Assembly: GCA_028565635.1 (NCBI GenBank)
Contig: JAOXYB010045171.1
Coordinates: 1-12,437, forward strand
Direction of reading: 5' to 3'
Length of the DNA: 12,437 bases
Source of the DNA: Phoronis ovalis
Lineage: Eukaryota; Phoronida; Phoronidae
In this document: positions 1 through 7,736 of the stretch, in pieces
Layout of the letters: every line of letters begins with the position of its first letter
How positions within the stretch are numbered: the stretch's first letter is position 1
Notes under the pieces: generated by a model
Seen by the model: only the letters and a program-made list of their open reading frames with translations
Told to the model about the DNA's origin: nothing
Database searches by the model: none
Position numbers and translations under genes: made by a program

Positions 1-730
1 CCTACTAAGTCTACACCTCAAGTTTGGTACCTGTAGCTCAAAGCGTTTCTAAAATATAGTAAACTTGAAACACTGAGCACAAATTAAACTATATATACTC
101 TCTCGCAGTAACTAAATTTCCTGTTTTGATCCTTGGCGGCAACCGTATTCTGACATGTAAAAACTGAGATACAAAGTATCTTTGAGGCTTTCAGGGACTA
201 CCGAAAGAGGAGGTTTAAGTGCATTATCTGTACCACCCTGATATCAACACACAATGCGGGCTGTTTGCCCGGACCCCGGGGCTGTTTATAAATAACTTGA
301 TTTTTATTGAAGTTGTTTTTATTTCCACATATATGCACAATACGGATAATCCTTGTATCCGGACCTAATAAAACTACATGTCATAAGTATAACTGCTTGC
401 ATTTTAATTTTACTGTTTTGTTCATCCAAACATGTAACTTATATATGACAATTTAAAAACACGTTCTACATTTATTATAACTCATTTTAATTGCCAATTT
501 TATTTTACTTATTTTTAATTACTAAAAAAGATCTTACTAAAGTTTTACTTAGAACTAAAAGCATGTTAATATTTTACATTAATTAATGTCGACTTTTATC
601 TAACTGTACACATAGCATGTTTAAAGTTACATATTAACGATATCTTAAAGGATATATGTACTTTACATTTTAAAAACTTGTAACAAATTAAAATTTGGTA
701 AAAACAAAGTTTTGGATTCAGAAATATAAA
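1..730. other. AT-rich flank with two small hairpins; no gene seen
   Basis: No open frame with coding character. Two short hairpins occur in similar contexts: CGGGC/GCCCG (257-271, after ACACAATG) and CGGATA/TATCCG (343-361, after GCACAATA), each followed by GGACC. Confidence 0.4.
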
Positions 731-894
731 TTCACAAAGATAAACGGTTTGTTCTGCACCTGCCTTTTTCTACTTGAGAATCTATACTCTTAATAAATAG
801 GGGCCTCCACTGGTGGTCGTTTTCCAATGTTGATACTTGAAATCGAGAGGGCTTTATTTGTATCTTGTTCTTTGGTGAAATAACTTTCTTGAAA

Positions 895-1275
895 ATGGGC
901 GCTGTCGCCCAGGCAGACGATTTTTTTGACATCTTCAGATACTGTAACGGTCGTGAAAGACGACGCCTTGTAAAAAATGCTGAAAACCGTGTTCAAGAGA
1001 TGGTTCGCTGAGGTTCGGTGTTCGACTGCGTAGATTGTACTGTGACAGCGGAGGGACTCGGTGGAGACTGAACTGGAATCGACGACATATTTTAAAGGAA
1101 GAAGCACGTGGAGCGACATGTAGTTGAAGATAAATTGTGCAAGGAAAAAGTACGCGACAGTGACTTAAGCGACGACGACGACGAAGAAGAAGATGCTACT
1201 GACGGCATTTCAACAAAAGAACAATATTTGAAGACTATGTATGACGAGGAATTCTATGTCACTATTGTTTGTTAA
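895..1275 (+). pseudogene. Possible broken reading frame with an acidic tract; family not recognised
   Basis: One frame starting at ATG 895 in a good context (AAAATGG) reads MGAVAQADDFFDIFRYCNGR and on to a stop at 1009. It continues in the same frame past stops at 1009, 1069 and 1093 to RKKHVERHVVEDKLC, then SDLSDDDDEEEDATDG and a final TAA at 1273. The protein-like composition and constant frame suggest a decayed coding sequence, perhaps from a transposon. The Asp/Glu run could equally be a GAC/GAA triplet repeat. The identity is unknown. Confidence 0.25.
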
Positions 1276-1317
1276 AATGGATACCGAGATCGGAACAAGA
1301 TTGGCGGGCGTTGTCTG

Positions 1318-1535
1318 ATTAGACTCGGCGGAGAGCGAATGAAGAGACATTGTTGACAGTTGTTCTATCTGAAGGTTGATTTGACGATTTAACTGTTGTG
1401 GATTCGGCGGATAGCGATGAAAGAGACGATGTTGGCCGTTGTCCTTGAGGTTAATTTGACGATTTGACCAGTGACACGTTTAAAAAAGACGACACTGTTG
1501 TAGATTCGCCCGACGAAGGAATGAACGGCCACTTA
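1318..1535 (+). repeat. Degenerate ~80-100 bp repeats around GATTCGGCGGATAGCGA
   Basis: GACTCGGCGGAGAGCGAATG (1322), GATTCGGCGGATAGCGATGA (1401) and GATTCGCCCGACGAAGGAAT (1503) are successive related blocks, with TTTGACGATTT and ACTGTTGT in the same relative places. A fourth trace lies at 1055. This may be a decayed repeat-rich coding region continuous with the acidic frame before it. Confidence 0.4.
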
Positions 1536-1824
1536 AAACTTGATTAATAGTCTGCAAGGTGACTTAATCCAAATAAAGTCTCCAAGATGGAAATTACGCG
1601 TTGGTCTGATTGGTAATGGATTTGCAAAGATCAGTTACATAGATTAGATCAGGAAGGTCTGCTATTTTGTTCCAGTGGAATGATTTTAAAGTGTCCCTTT
1701 GGTAGAACAAGCTGATGGCACGGTAAACTTTAAAAGAACTGATAGACATAATTTATCTCACTTTTTCACCTCGGCGTGGATACTTTAATATCCGGTGGTG
1801 TACTTCATAAAATTGGTACGTGTG

Positions 1825-2280
1825 GGGGGCACGGGCCCAGGGCACTTCCTATATCGGTCTATATCTATACATGTGCCGCCTTTCAGGGTCGCTTTTTGGG
1901 GTACCAGGATATTTCAGGGTGGGCCATTGGGCTACCAGGATATTTCAGGGTGGTCATTTTCACTTCTGGGATATTTCAGGGTGGGTATTTGACGTCAAGG
2001 GATATTTCAGGGTGGGTTTTTGTAAGACATTTTAGAGTGGCATAGAGTAGTTACACCCGGAAGTTAAATATTTTCAGCGTTAGCCTTAATTATTTGGGCG
2101 TATAGTAGTACGATAGAAGTGGAAATGGAATTTTTTTTGCTTGTCAATTTTTTCTGGCAGCACGGAGACGATTTTTGGGGCCAAGTATATCTCAGGGTAG
2201 GTATTTTGTCAATCCCGGGGATATTTCAAGGTCAGGGTTTGGACCTCATATAAAAGAGAGTGCCCCCCGGGGGCACGGGC
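1825..2280. mobile_element. Element with GC-rich inverted ends carrying a 31-bp minisatellite
   Basis: The left end reads GGGCACTTCCTATAT (from 1840) and the right end, in reverse complement, GGGCACTCTCTTTTATAT (to about 2265), an imperfect inverted repeat. A perfect 12-bp direct repeat GGGGGCACGGGC lies at 1825-1836 and 2269-2280. The interior is mostly repeats of TTTCAGGGTGGG. No protein is encoded, and the superfamily is not assigned. Confidence 0.5.
1881..2040 (+). repeat. 31-bp minisatellite (TTTCAGGGTGGG...GGATA)
   Basis: Units begin at 1881, 1912, 1943, 1974 and 2005, spaced exactly 31 bp, with a decayed sixth unit at 2031. Each starts TTTCAGGGT and the first four end GGATA. Two more diverged units lie at about 2185-2240 within the same element. 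The short open frames here are read-through of the repeat, not genes. Confidence 0.85.
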
Positions 2281-2281
2281 T

Positions 2282-2525
2282 TAAAAACCAGATCCTCAAC
2301 TATTTTCTCTGCCAAAAATATCGGTTTGCTTAACTTTTTTGCTAAAAACCCTCATTGCCAATCTTACGTGTCTTGGAAAACCGGTTTATTTTAGTAAAAA
2401 ATAGATTAACTCAGCTTTTTTATTCAAAAAAACAGATCCACTCTGGTAATTCGGTCAAAAACGGAACCTCTATGCTAATTTGATAAAAAAAACGGATCTT
2501 CTTTGCTAATTTGGACAAACAAAAA
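2282..2525 (+). repeat. Degenerate ~30-bp tandem repeat (AAAAACGGATC...GCTAATTTGG)
   Basis: Related units follow one another at about 29-31 bp, clearest at 2426-2515, where CAGATCC (2433), CGGAACC (2462) and CGGATCT (2493) mark successive units. Earlier units to about 2282 are more decayed. The repeat abuts the preceding minisatellite element and runs up to the 3' flank of gene A. Confidence 0.55.
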
Positions 2526-2647
2526 ATCTTGAGCACGGGAAGCAAGGGAAGGAACCACATTACACAGAAATGTCTGGCACTTCCAGAGCTAGAGGAATAA
2601 TCATTGTGATATAAATTAAGAACACATTCTATTAACGTTTGCATTAT

Positions 2648-2653
2648 TTTATT
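2648..2653 (-). terminator. Poly(A) signal AATAAA of gene A
   Basis: AATAAA on the minus strand, ~109 nt after the stop codon of gene A. A signal lies at the equivalent place after gene B, just past a shared 3' UTR block, which supports both assignments. Confidence 0.65.
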
Positions 2654-2657
2654 ATCG

Positions 2658-2700
2658 AGGCGCATCATCATTACCTGATGACATTAACTTTAACCAAATA
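2658..2700 (-). promoter_or_regulatory. Conserved 3' UTR block of gene A with short hairpin
   Basis: On the minus strand this reads TTATTTGGTTAAAGTTAATG, then TCATCA-GGTAA-TGATGA, then TGCGCCT. The TCATCA/TGATGA arms can form a 6-bp stem. The block is almost identical after gene B, although most of the introns of the two genes have diverged. Its function is unknown; it could be an RNA-binding or 3'-processing element. Confidence 0.5.
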
Positions 2701-2761
2701 ATGCGCGAGTAACTGAATTATGTAACTCTTCAACGACATACGTTTTCAAAAACTATGTGTA

Positions 2762-2910
2762 TCAGCCAACAAATTCTTGGCAGTTGTTACCATAGAAGCC
2801 GCCACGACATGCACACGTGTAACCACCAGACTTAGACGTACATGTACCACCATTATTACACGGGAAGCTGGCACAATGATTAACAATTGTGCAACTTGCA
2901 CCAGAATAAC
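2762..2910 (-). CDS. Gene A exon 6: last DSL cysteine, single EGF repeat, stop
   Basis: The acceptor is ATTCTTAG. Encodes GYSGASC, then an EGF repeat of the NxCxxxPCxNGGxC type with loop spacing 4-5-8-1-8, then QEFVG and TGA at 2764-2762. A further in-frame stop (TAG) follows two codons later. No good splice donor precedes the stop. Confidence 0.92.
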
Positions 2911-5900
2911 CTAAGAATAGCAAAAAAGAGGGTAAACAACCTTGCAGCAACGAATAGGTGATTTCTGGTTCCTGTTATTCAAAATAGTTACAGGAGTTTA
3001 TATACAATTCATCCCATTTTTTGCGTTCTGTAGCACAATTTATTATGTGTGCTAGATTCTGACATATAATAATTAGAATCGTTTTCTGTATTTGAGTTCA
3101 TATATAACATCATGTGCATACACTTGAACCAACAAAGATACGTTTTCTCTGCGGTACTCTTAACTTCAATGATCTATTTATATTAGATAATTGTCAACAA
3201 ACTGTAATCATTTTCTGAAGTAACTGTGATAGAGTCAGACACTTCGGACACTTTTAACTCAAATCGTAATTTTAATGAGTAATTACAAATTCATCTTTCA
3301 AATTTCATGCATCTCGTGTTTATTTTGGTGATGTTTCGAGCGCAACCATAGCTGGACAAACTGAAAGCATGTAATTTATTTGTGCTAATTTAATTTATAG
3401 ATGCTTATGAAAGCTTTACATCACTGCAAGGAGCAAATGCTACCTTACAGCCATTCTTAAACAAACAAATGATTAACATTAAGCCAGTTACCTGATAAAC
3501 ATATCTTTTCGCCTGTTTTCGGGTCACATGTATAATGACCTGATTGTCCATTTTGCTGGACACAGTGCTTGGAGCAGTCATTACCGTAATATGAAGGCGA
3601 GCAAGAGACAGATAACTCAGCTTCAAAACTGAAAAAAGAATGTATTTATTTCCTCCTGATATTTCCTGCAGACAATGACATATAATTCATGAGTTAGATT
3701 TTAAGTACCGCTTGTTCTATATGAATTATTACATGAACAGTAGTTCATTACAGAAGTTGATTAATTGCAAATCAGTTGTATTCTTACGGATGTTCTCATG
3801 ATTGCTCATATTTATCTCACATGGTAATAGTTTCATTCGTATTAATGCTAAATAACTAGAAAACTGTAATAAAAGAAAAAAAATTGTATTAATATTAACC
3901 TTGTGTCAATCTTTCCTTTTCCTACTTGTTTGAGATTTTTAATTTCGCCAATACCACTAGTGAAATCGTACACAAATCTGTCAACAAATTCATGGTATGG
4001 TATCTTTGTATCTTCATCCCAAACTTCAACTTTTATTCTAACGCCCCCCTAAAATTTATGGATCCTGATTAAGATTCTTTAAAAAAACAGTGACAAAAAA
4101 TCAACAAATTAAATTTATTGTGTAAAAGTAACAACTTAAATTAATATTGTATATGTCTTAATATATGGCAGGCTGAAAGCTGCTTCCGCATTAGTCAATG
4201 TTTACAGCTCATTTCAGTTTATTCATGCGTATAAAATTAAAATGTGAAAAGTTCGTATAAGTACACGACTTCAATTGTAAAAGTGGGATGCTTGGCAGCT
4301 GGACATAACACTGCTAACTGGCTTCCAGTACATAAAAAAAATCACATCATTTCTTGATAAAACAGTTTAGCTGGTTGCTCATAGTTAATTTACTTAAAGA
4401 GCGCTATGCGATACCTACTGGCCAGGTTGTAAAATCAACATAATGCGGATTGCTAAAGGTACTGCTCCTTATAGTTGGAAACACTATGTCATTTGACTCA
4501 ACAGCCGCTGGTGTTTCATATCTTCCATATTTGCAGGTCATCGCGTCATCAGAGGCACTGAAAGGCGTGTTGATATTTGTTAGAGTGTCAAATAAGCGTA
4601 GATTTGACCAATACATATTAGACTTAATGCATTAAAAAACACATCCTTTCATAAGCTGGATGCTATTTGCTGTACTGATTCATGCATTACCAATAGTGAT
4701 GCACCTGTAATGGTTACTGCAATAATGACACTGGATTTTCGTACTAAAAAAAGAGTAAGCTAGTCTTACCGAACAACCGAAATACTTGCAGCTATAATAA
4801 CTAATGGAGGGAAAGATATTCTGAAAGTTTTACTAGCTAATGAAATGATACCTGGCCCATTAGTAATATGGTATTGCTGTGCACGAGGACAATTATAATG
4901 CATCACAATTATATAAAGGGTACATACCGTATTTTCTCTAACAATCGCCCCCTGTTTTAATAATCGCCCCCCTCTAATAATCGCCCCCTCTGGTGACTAA
5001 AATAAATCAATAATCGCCTCCTCTCTAATAATCGCCCCCGGGGCGGCAATTTGACTTGAAGACCCATCTGAATTAATACGAGACAATCATATTTTAATTC
5101 ATGATTATGTGTAGCTGATTAGCTCTTTATTGGGTTTTAAGGAAATATGGTACTATCTTTAATAGGTGTTTTAGCTTGCAAAACAAACTTCGGATCACCT
5201 CCATGTAATAATATTTCCAATAGAATTTCCATGCCGAGTATGACAGAAGGTGATTTACGCTTCTTGCCGATGACTTTCACAATAATTGTGTTTCCATGTT
5301 GAGCAAAGTTGTATACACTGCACAAATTTCTCTAGGTAGGTGACTAAAAAAATAAACTTAATGTTTATTTAAGGTTTGGAAGTTTTTCTTTTGAAAATAA
5401 AATTCCATTACACACAGAATTTCGCTTAAATAAGCCGATTTTGTTTGATTAATTGACAATCTTCAAAACCTTCCTTATGTATCGCAATCAATAATTTAAA
5501 AAAATCTAAAATATTAATGCCAGGAGTACAAATATGTTAATAATCGCCCCCTCTCTATTAATCGCCCCCTCTAATAATCACCCCCTTTAAAGCAATTTTT
5601 TTAATAATCGCCCAGGGCGATTATTTGAGAAAATACGGTACTGATAATTTTATTGCTCACTGATAGGTACTGTAGCTGTACCAAAAGCTACTATGCAATC
5701 GTCTGTATTGTAAGCAAGTAGTGAGGTATAATAATTTGATTGTAGCATTACTAAAAATAATTTCATTACCCCGATAAGTCGTCAATGCAAATCACAAAAC
5801 GATGATCGCATGTCTTTGCGTCTCCAAAACATCCGAAGATTGTGCCACCTGTTCTAGCATCGCAACATGCACCAGAAGCCACTTTTCCATCTTTATTTTT

Positions 5901-6325
5901 AAAACTTATCAATTTCAGCTCAAATTTTCCAGTTGCATCCGCGATTCCGTTTGCAGCAACAATCTAATGAAAATAATATCCAAATGAAGAACATCAAAAA
6001 TCCACTACATTACGTACATTTAACTTTTACAAAAGAGTAAGATATTTTACAGTTTGAAATCTGTTTGTACTCCTTGGCGATTGAGTTTTTGGATTATCAA
6101 ATATTAGTTCCTAAAACTTCAATCGGTAATATTATCTAGCAAGTTTCGGAAAATCTAGTTGCTTTATCGCCAAAAAGCAAACTTGTTGTATAGAAGATGT
6201 AAAGCGCACTTGATTGAATAGAGTCGTAGCTGCGCCAGAAGTTAACTTTGGCTGAAAATTATCGTTCAAAAATAATTTTTCAGTTTTGCTATATCACTCA
6301 CCAAAATGATGACCGTAAATAACAT
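2762..6325 (-). CDS. Gene A: secreted MNNL-DSL-EGF (Notch-ligand-like) protein, 263 aa, six exons
   Basis: The coding sequence joins complement exons 6325-6302, 5963-5770, 4557-4419, 4048-3900, 3628-3492 and 2910-2762. All introns are GT-AG with phases 0, 2, 0, 2, 1, and the exons sum to 792 nt in one open frame. Residues 1-14 (MLFTVIILIVAANG) form a signal peptide. Residues ~20-165 are the MNNL/C2-like domain, with six cysteines (41, 42, 53, 60, 67, 81), a GKFELKLISF start, CDHRFVIC and VEVWDED. The DSL domain spans Cys178-Cys221 with PSYYG and GHYTCD. One EGF repeat has cysteines 227, 232, 238, 247, 249 and 258. Translation stops five residues later, with no membrane segment. Known of the family: MNNL plus DSL binds Notch EGF repeats. 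Inferred: a soluble extracellular Notch agonist, antagonist or decoy. It lies downstream of paralogue B on the same strand. A canonical Delta or Jagged would continue with more EGF repeats, a membrane helix and a cytoplasmic tail, all absent here. Confidence 0.92.
3492..3628 (-). CDS. Gene A exon 5: DSL domain
   Basis: Encodes Ser169 (split codon) to Ser214, with five of the six DSL cysteines and the motifs CSPSYYGNDC and GHYTCDPKTGEKIC. The donor is GTAACT, phase 1. The sixth DSL cysteine is in the next exon (GYSGASC). Residue 198 (codon 3543-3541) is Ser where gene B has Phe. Confidence 0.95.
3900..4048 (-). CDS. Gene A exon 4: C-terminal half of MNNL/C2-like domain
   Basis: Encodes residues 120-168, from GGVRIKVEVWDED to GKGKIDT, after acceptor TTTTAG and before donor GTTAAT (phase 2). 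It is two codons longer than the B exon, with an in-frame indel in the loop after WDED. Confidence 0.92.
4419..4557 (-). CDS. Gene A exon 3: central MNNL domain
   Basis: Completes the split Gly73 and encodes residues 74-119, ending PHYVDFTTWP, then donor GTAGGT (phase 0). The pattern Cys-Lys-Tyr-Gly ... Thr-Pro ... Phe-Pro ... Trp-Pro matches the TPxxxxN/FxxxWP stretch of Notch ligands. The first ~40 nt of intron upstream of the acceptor are also well conserved in gene B and include a CTAAC branch-point-like motif. Confidence 0.92.
4925..5640. mobile_element. Non-autonomous DNA transposon (MITE-like) in intron 2 of gene A
   Basis: 26-bp terminal inverted repeats begin TACCGTATTTTCTC (4925-4950) and are mirrored at 5615-5640 (GAGAAAATACGGTA) with about two mismatches. 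The outermost TA could be a TA target duplication, as in mariner/pogo-type elements. Inside each end is a cluster of the motif AATAATCGCCCC: at least five copies at 4942-5042 and four at 5538-5613, all in the same orientation. The right end holds an 11-bp-arm palindrome, AATAATCGCCC/GGGCGATTATT. No transposase is visible. Intron 2 of gene B lacks the element. Confidence 0.8.
5770..5963 (-). CDS. Gene A exon 2: end of signal peptide and start of MNNL domain
   Basis: Encodes residues 9-72. The acceptor is TTCATTAG and the donor GTAATG; the exon leaves two bases of a split Gly codon (phase 2). The exon carries the hallmark MNNL pattern GxFELKLxSFxNxxG, then a CC pair and CDxxFxxC, which match the N-terminal region of Jagged and Delta ligands. 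Confidence 0.93.
6302..6325 (-). CDS. Gene A exon 1: signal peptide start (MLFTVIIL)
   Basis: Eight codons end at a consensus donor GTGAGT (6301-6296), phase 0. The ATG was chosen because it aligns with the second Met of gene B and begins the hydrophobic core. The position of B's first Met is GTG here, so A probably starts two codons later. Confidence 0.85.
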
Positions 6326-6431
6326 CTGCACCTCAGTCGTATAACAGCTTCAACCCAAGTTACTTTTACACGCTGCCTACCTGACGACGTCAAGAATGAC
6401 TAGTTAACTACATAATATCACCTGCTGAATC

Positions 6432-6456
6432 TTACAATTTTATCACATCGATAACA
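6432..6456 (-). promoter_or_regulatory. Conserved upstream element of gene A
   Basis: On the minus strand TGTTATCGATG is joined directly to TGATAAAAT, 107-131 bp before the start codon. The same two pieces occur before gene B with three extra bases between them. TGATAA fits a GATA-factor site and ATCGAT a DREF-like core; TGATAAAAT could also act as a TATA-like box. These assignments are inference. Confidence 0.5.
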
Positions 6457-7265
6457 ACTGTTGGCTATAACTGATAATATTGAAGTCATCAAACCGGATC
6501 GAAGCTTTAATTAATTTCAAGCAAAATATTCCATAGGAAAATCTTCGCCATATTTGAAAAATTAACGATCTAAACTGATTGTAGTATATGTTGCAATTGA
6601 AAATGGTCCAGTGCTAGTGTTGCTACTGTTACTGCAAGGTATTGTTATGCATGCAAGTTTGTGACGTATAGCGTTGGTATAGGGAGTGGTACCGGAGTTG
6701 TCAGTTGCGAATCGAGAGAGATAAGAACTCTTTAAACATTATTGCGTGGAATTTATGTGAAATATTAATATTCCGGGTGGATATTTATGTACAAGTTTTC
6801 CGATTTATTTGATATAATTATATGTAAATCAGTCAATCGCGATTATAATTATATGGTTGCCATAATGCGATCCTGTTTTCACATAGTGTCGTTTTACGGC
6901 AGATTGAATACAAATTTATGATGATGGTGAACTCATACAACATTTTTTGCCTTATTTCAAATTCTGTGCGTTTATAGCAGTCGAAATAATAGCAGTATTT
7001 TTTATTTAAAATTTGAATGTAATTTTATTTCTAGGCATAGTAACATACTTGTGTAGTAATTAAATTGATTCTTTAATTGTAGGTAATTCCATGGAAAAAC
7101 TAATAATCATTCTTTTTTAATCATTGGAAATGTCTCATAATTCGCTTCTAACATATTGTATTGTCTTAATGTTACCATTCCCTATACCATAATCGATATT
7201 CCTTGCACAGCCATTACGGCATGTTGCCAAGGTACCCATTTCTCCGGCCTTTTTTACATATAGAA

Positions 7266-7412
7266 GGCGCTATTCACTATCAGCTACGCATTTTTCTGCT
7301 CATTTTGAGAGCGGTCAGGGCCAAACATGCACAATCAGGCTCTATTCACTATCAGCTGCTAAGCGTTTTTTATTTTGAGAACGTACGGTTAGGGCTAAAT
7401 ATGCACAACCAC
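7266..7412 (+). repeat. Two-copy ~72-bp tandem duplication between genes A and B
   Basis: Units at 7266-7337 and 7338-7412 share CTATTCACTATCAGCT, an ATTTTGAGA segment, TCAGGGC/TTAGGGC and ATGCACAA, with scattered differences. The duplication sits downstream of the gene B poly(A) site. Nothing coding is supported. Confidence 0.6.
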
Positions 7413-7484
7413 GCATTCGTTTTCAGAAGGACTAATCTTTTTAGTGTACAATAGAAAGTGCAATCGATCTTTACTTTGTTTTTT

Positions 7485-7490
7485 TTTATT
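7485..7490 (-). terminator. Poly(A) signal AATAAA of gene B
   Basis: AATAAA followed by an A run on the minus strand, ~89 nt after the gene B stop and immediately beyond the 3' UTR block shared with gene A. Confidence 0.65.
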
Positions 7491-7491
7491 T

Positions 7492-7534
7492 AGGCACATC
7501 ATCGTTACCTGATGACACTAACTTCAAACAAATA
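7492..7534 (-). promoter_or_regulatory. Conserved 3' UTR block of gene B with short hairpin
   Basis: Counterpart of the block after gene A: AGTTAGTG, TCATCAGGTAACGATGA, TGTGCCT on the minus strand. The stem is one base pair shorter (TCATC/GATGA) but kept. Confidence 0.5.
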
Positions 7535-7578
7535 AATTTCAAGTAGCTAAAGAACTCTTCATCGAAATAGTATGTTTA

Positions 7579-7736
7579 TCAGCCAGTATATACTTCGCAG
7601 TTGTTACCACCGTAACCGTTAGAGCACATACACGTGAAACCGGCAGCTACCTTAAGATTAGACGTACATTTGCCACCATTTTTACATGGAGCACTGGCAC
7701 ATGGATTAGCCACTGTACAGCTTGTACCAGAATAAC
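7579..7736 (-). CDS. Gene B exon 6: last DSL cysteine, single EGF repeat, stop
   Basis: The acceptor is TTTTTAG. Encodes GYSGTSC and an EGF repeat whose third-to-fourth cysteine loop is three residues longer than in A, then EVYTG and a TGA TAA double stop (TGA at 7581-7579). Confidence 0.92.

Larger units (their letters stand above)
6326..7484. other. Intergenic region between gene B (3' end) and gene A (5' end)
   Basis: Holds the presumed 5' UTR and promoter of gene A (about 6326-6700) and the small tandem duplication near 7266. Apart from these I see nothing; the open frames are short and have no coding character. Confidence 0.5.

Noticed and set aside
790-1119. Minus-strand open frame of 109 codons
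   Set aside because: Its composition is not protein-like for any family I know, it overlaps the opposite-strand frame with better coding character, and it shows no exon or splice context.
1776-2045. Overlapping plus-strand open frames of 65-89 codons
   Set aside because: They are translations of the 31-bp minisatellite in different frames.
2420-2671. Minus-strand open frame of 83 codons after gene A
   Set aside because: It lies across the ~30-bp degenerate repeat, the poly(A) signal and the conserved 3' UTR block, and does not start at a splice site joined to gene A.
7570-7600. Donor-like GAA|GTATAT just before the stop of gene B, which might skip the stop and lead to further EGF or membrane exons
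   Set aside because: Gene A has no matching donor, both genes share stop position, 3' UTR block and AATAAA, and no EGF- or membrane-coding exon is visible downstream within the window before the next gene.
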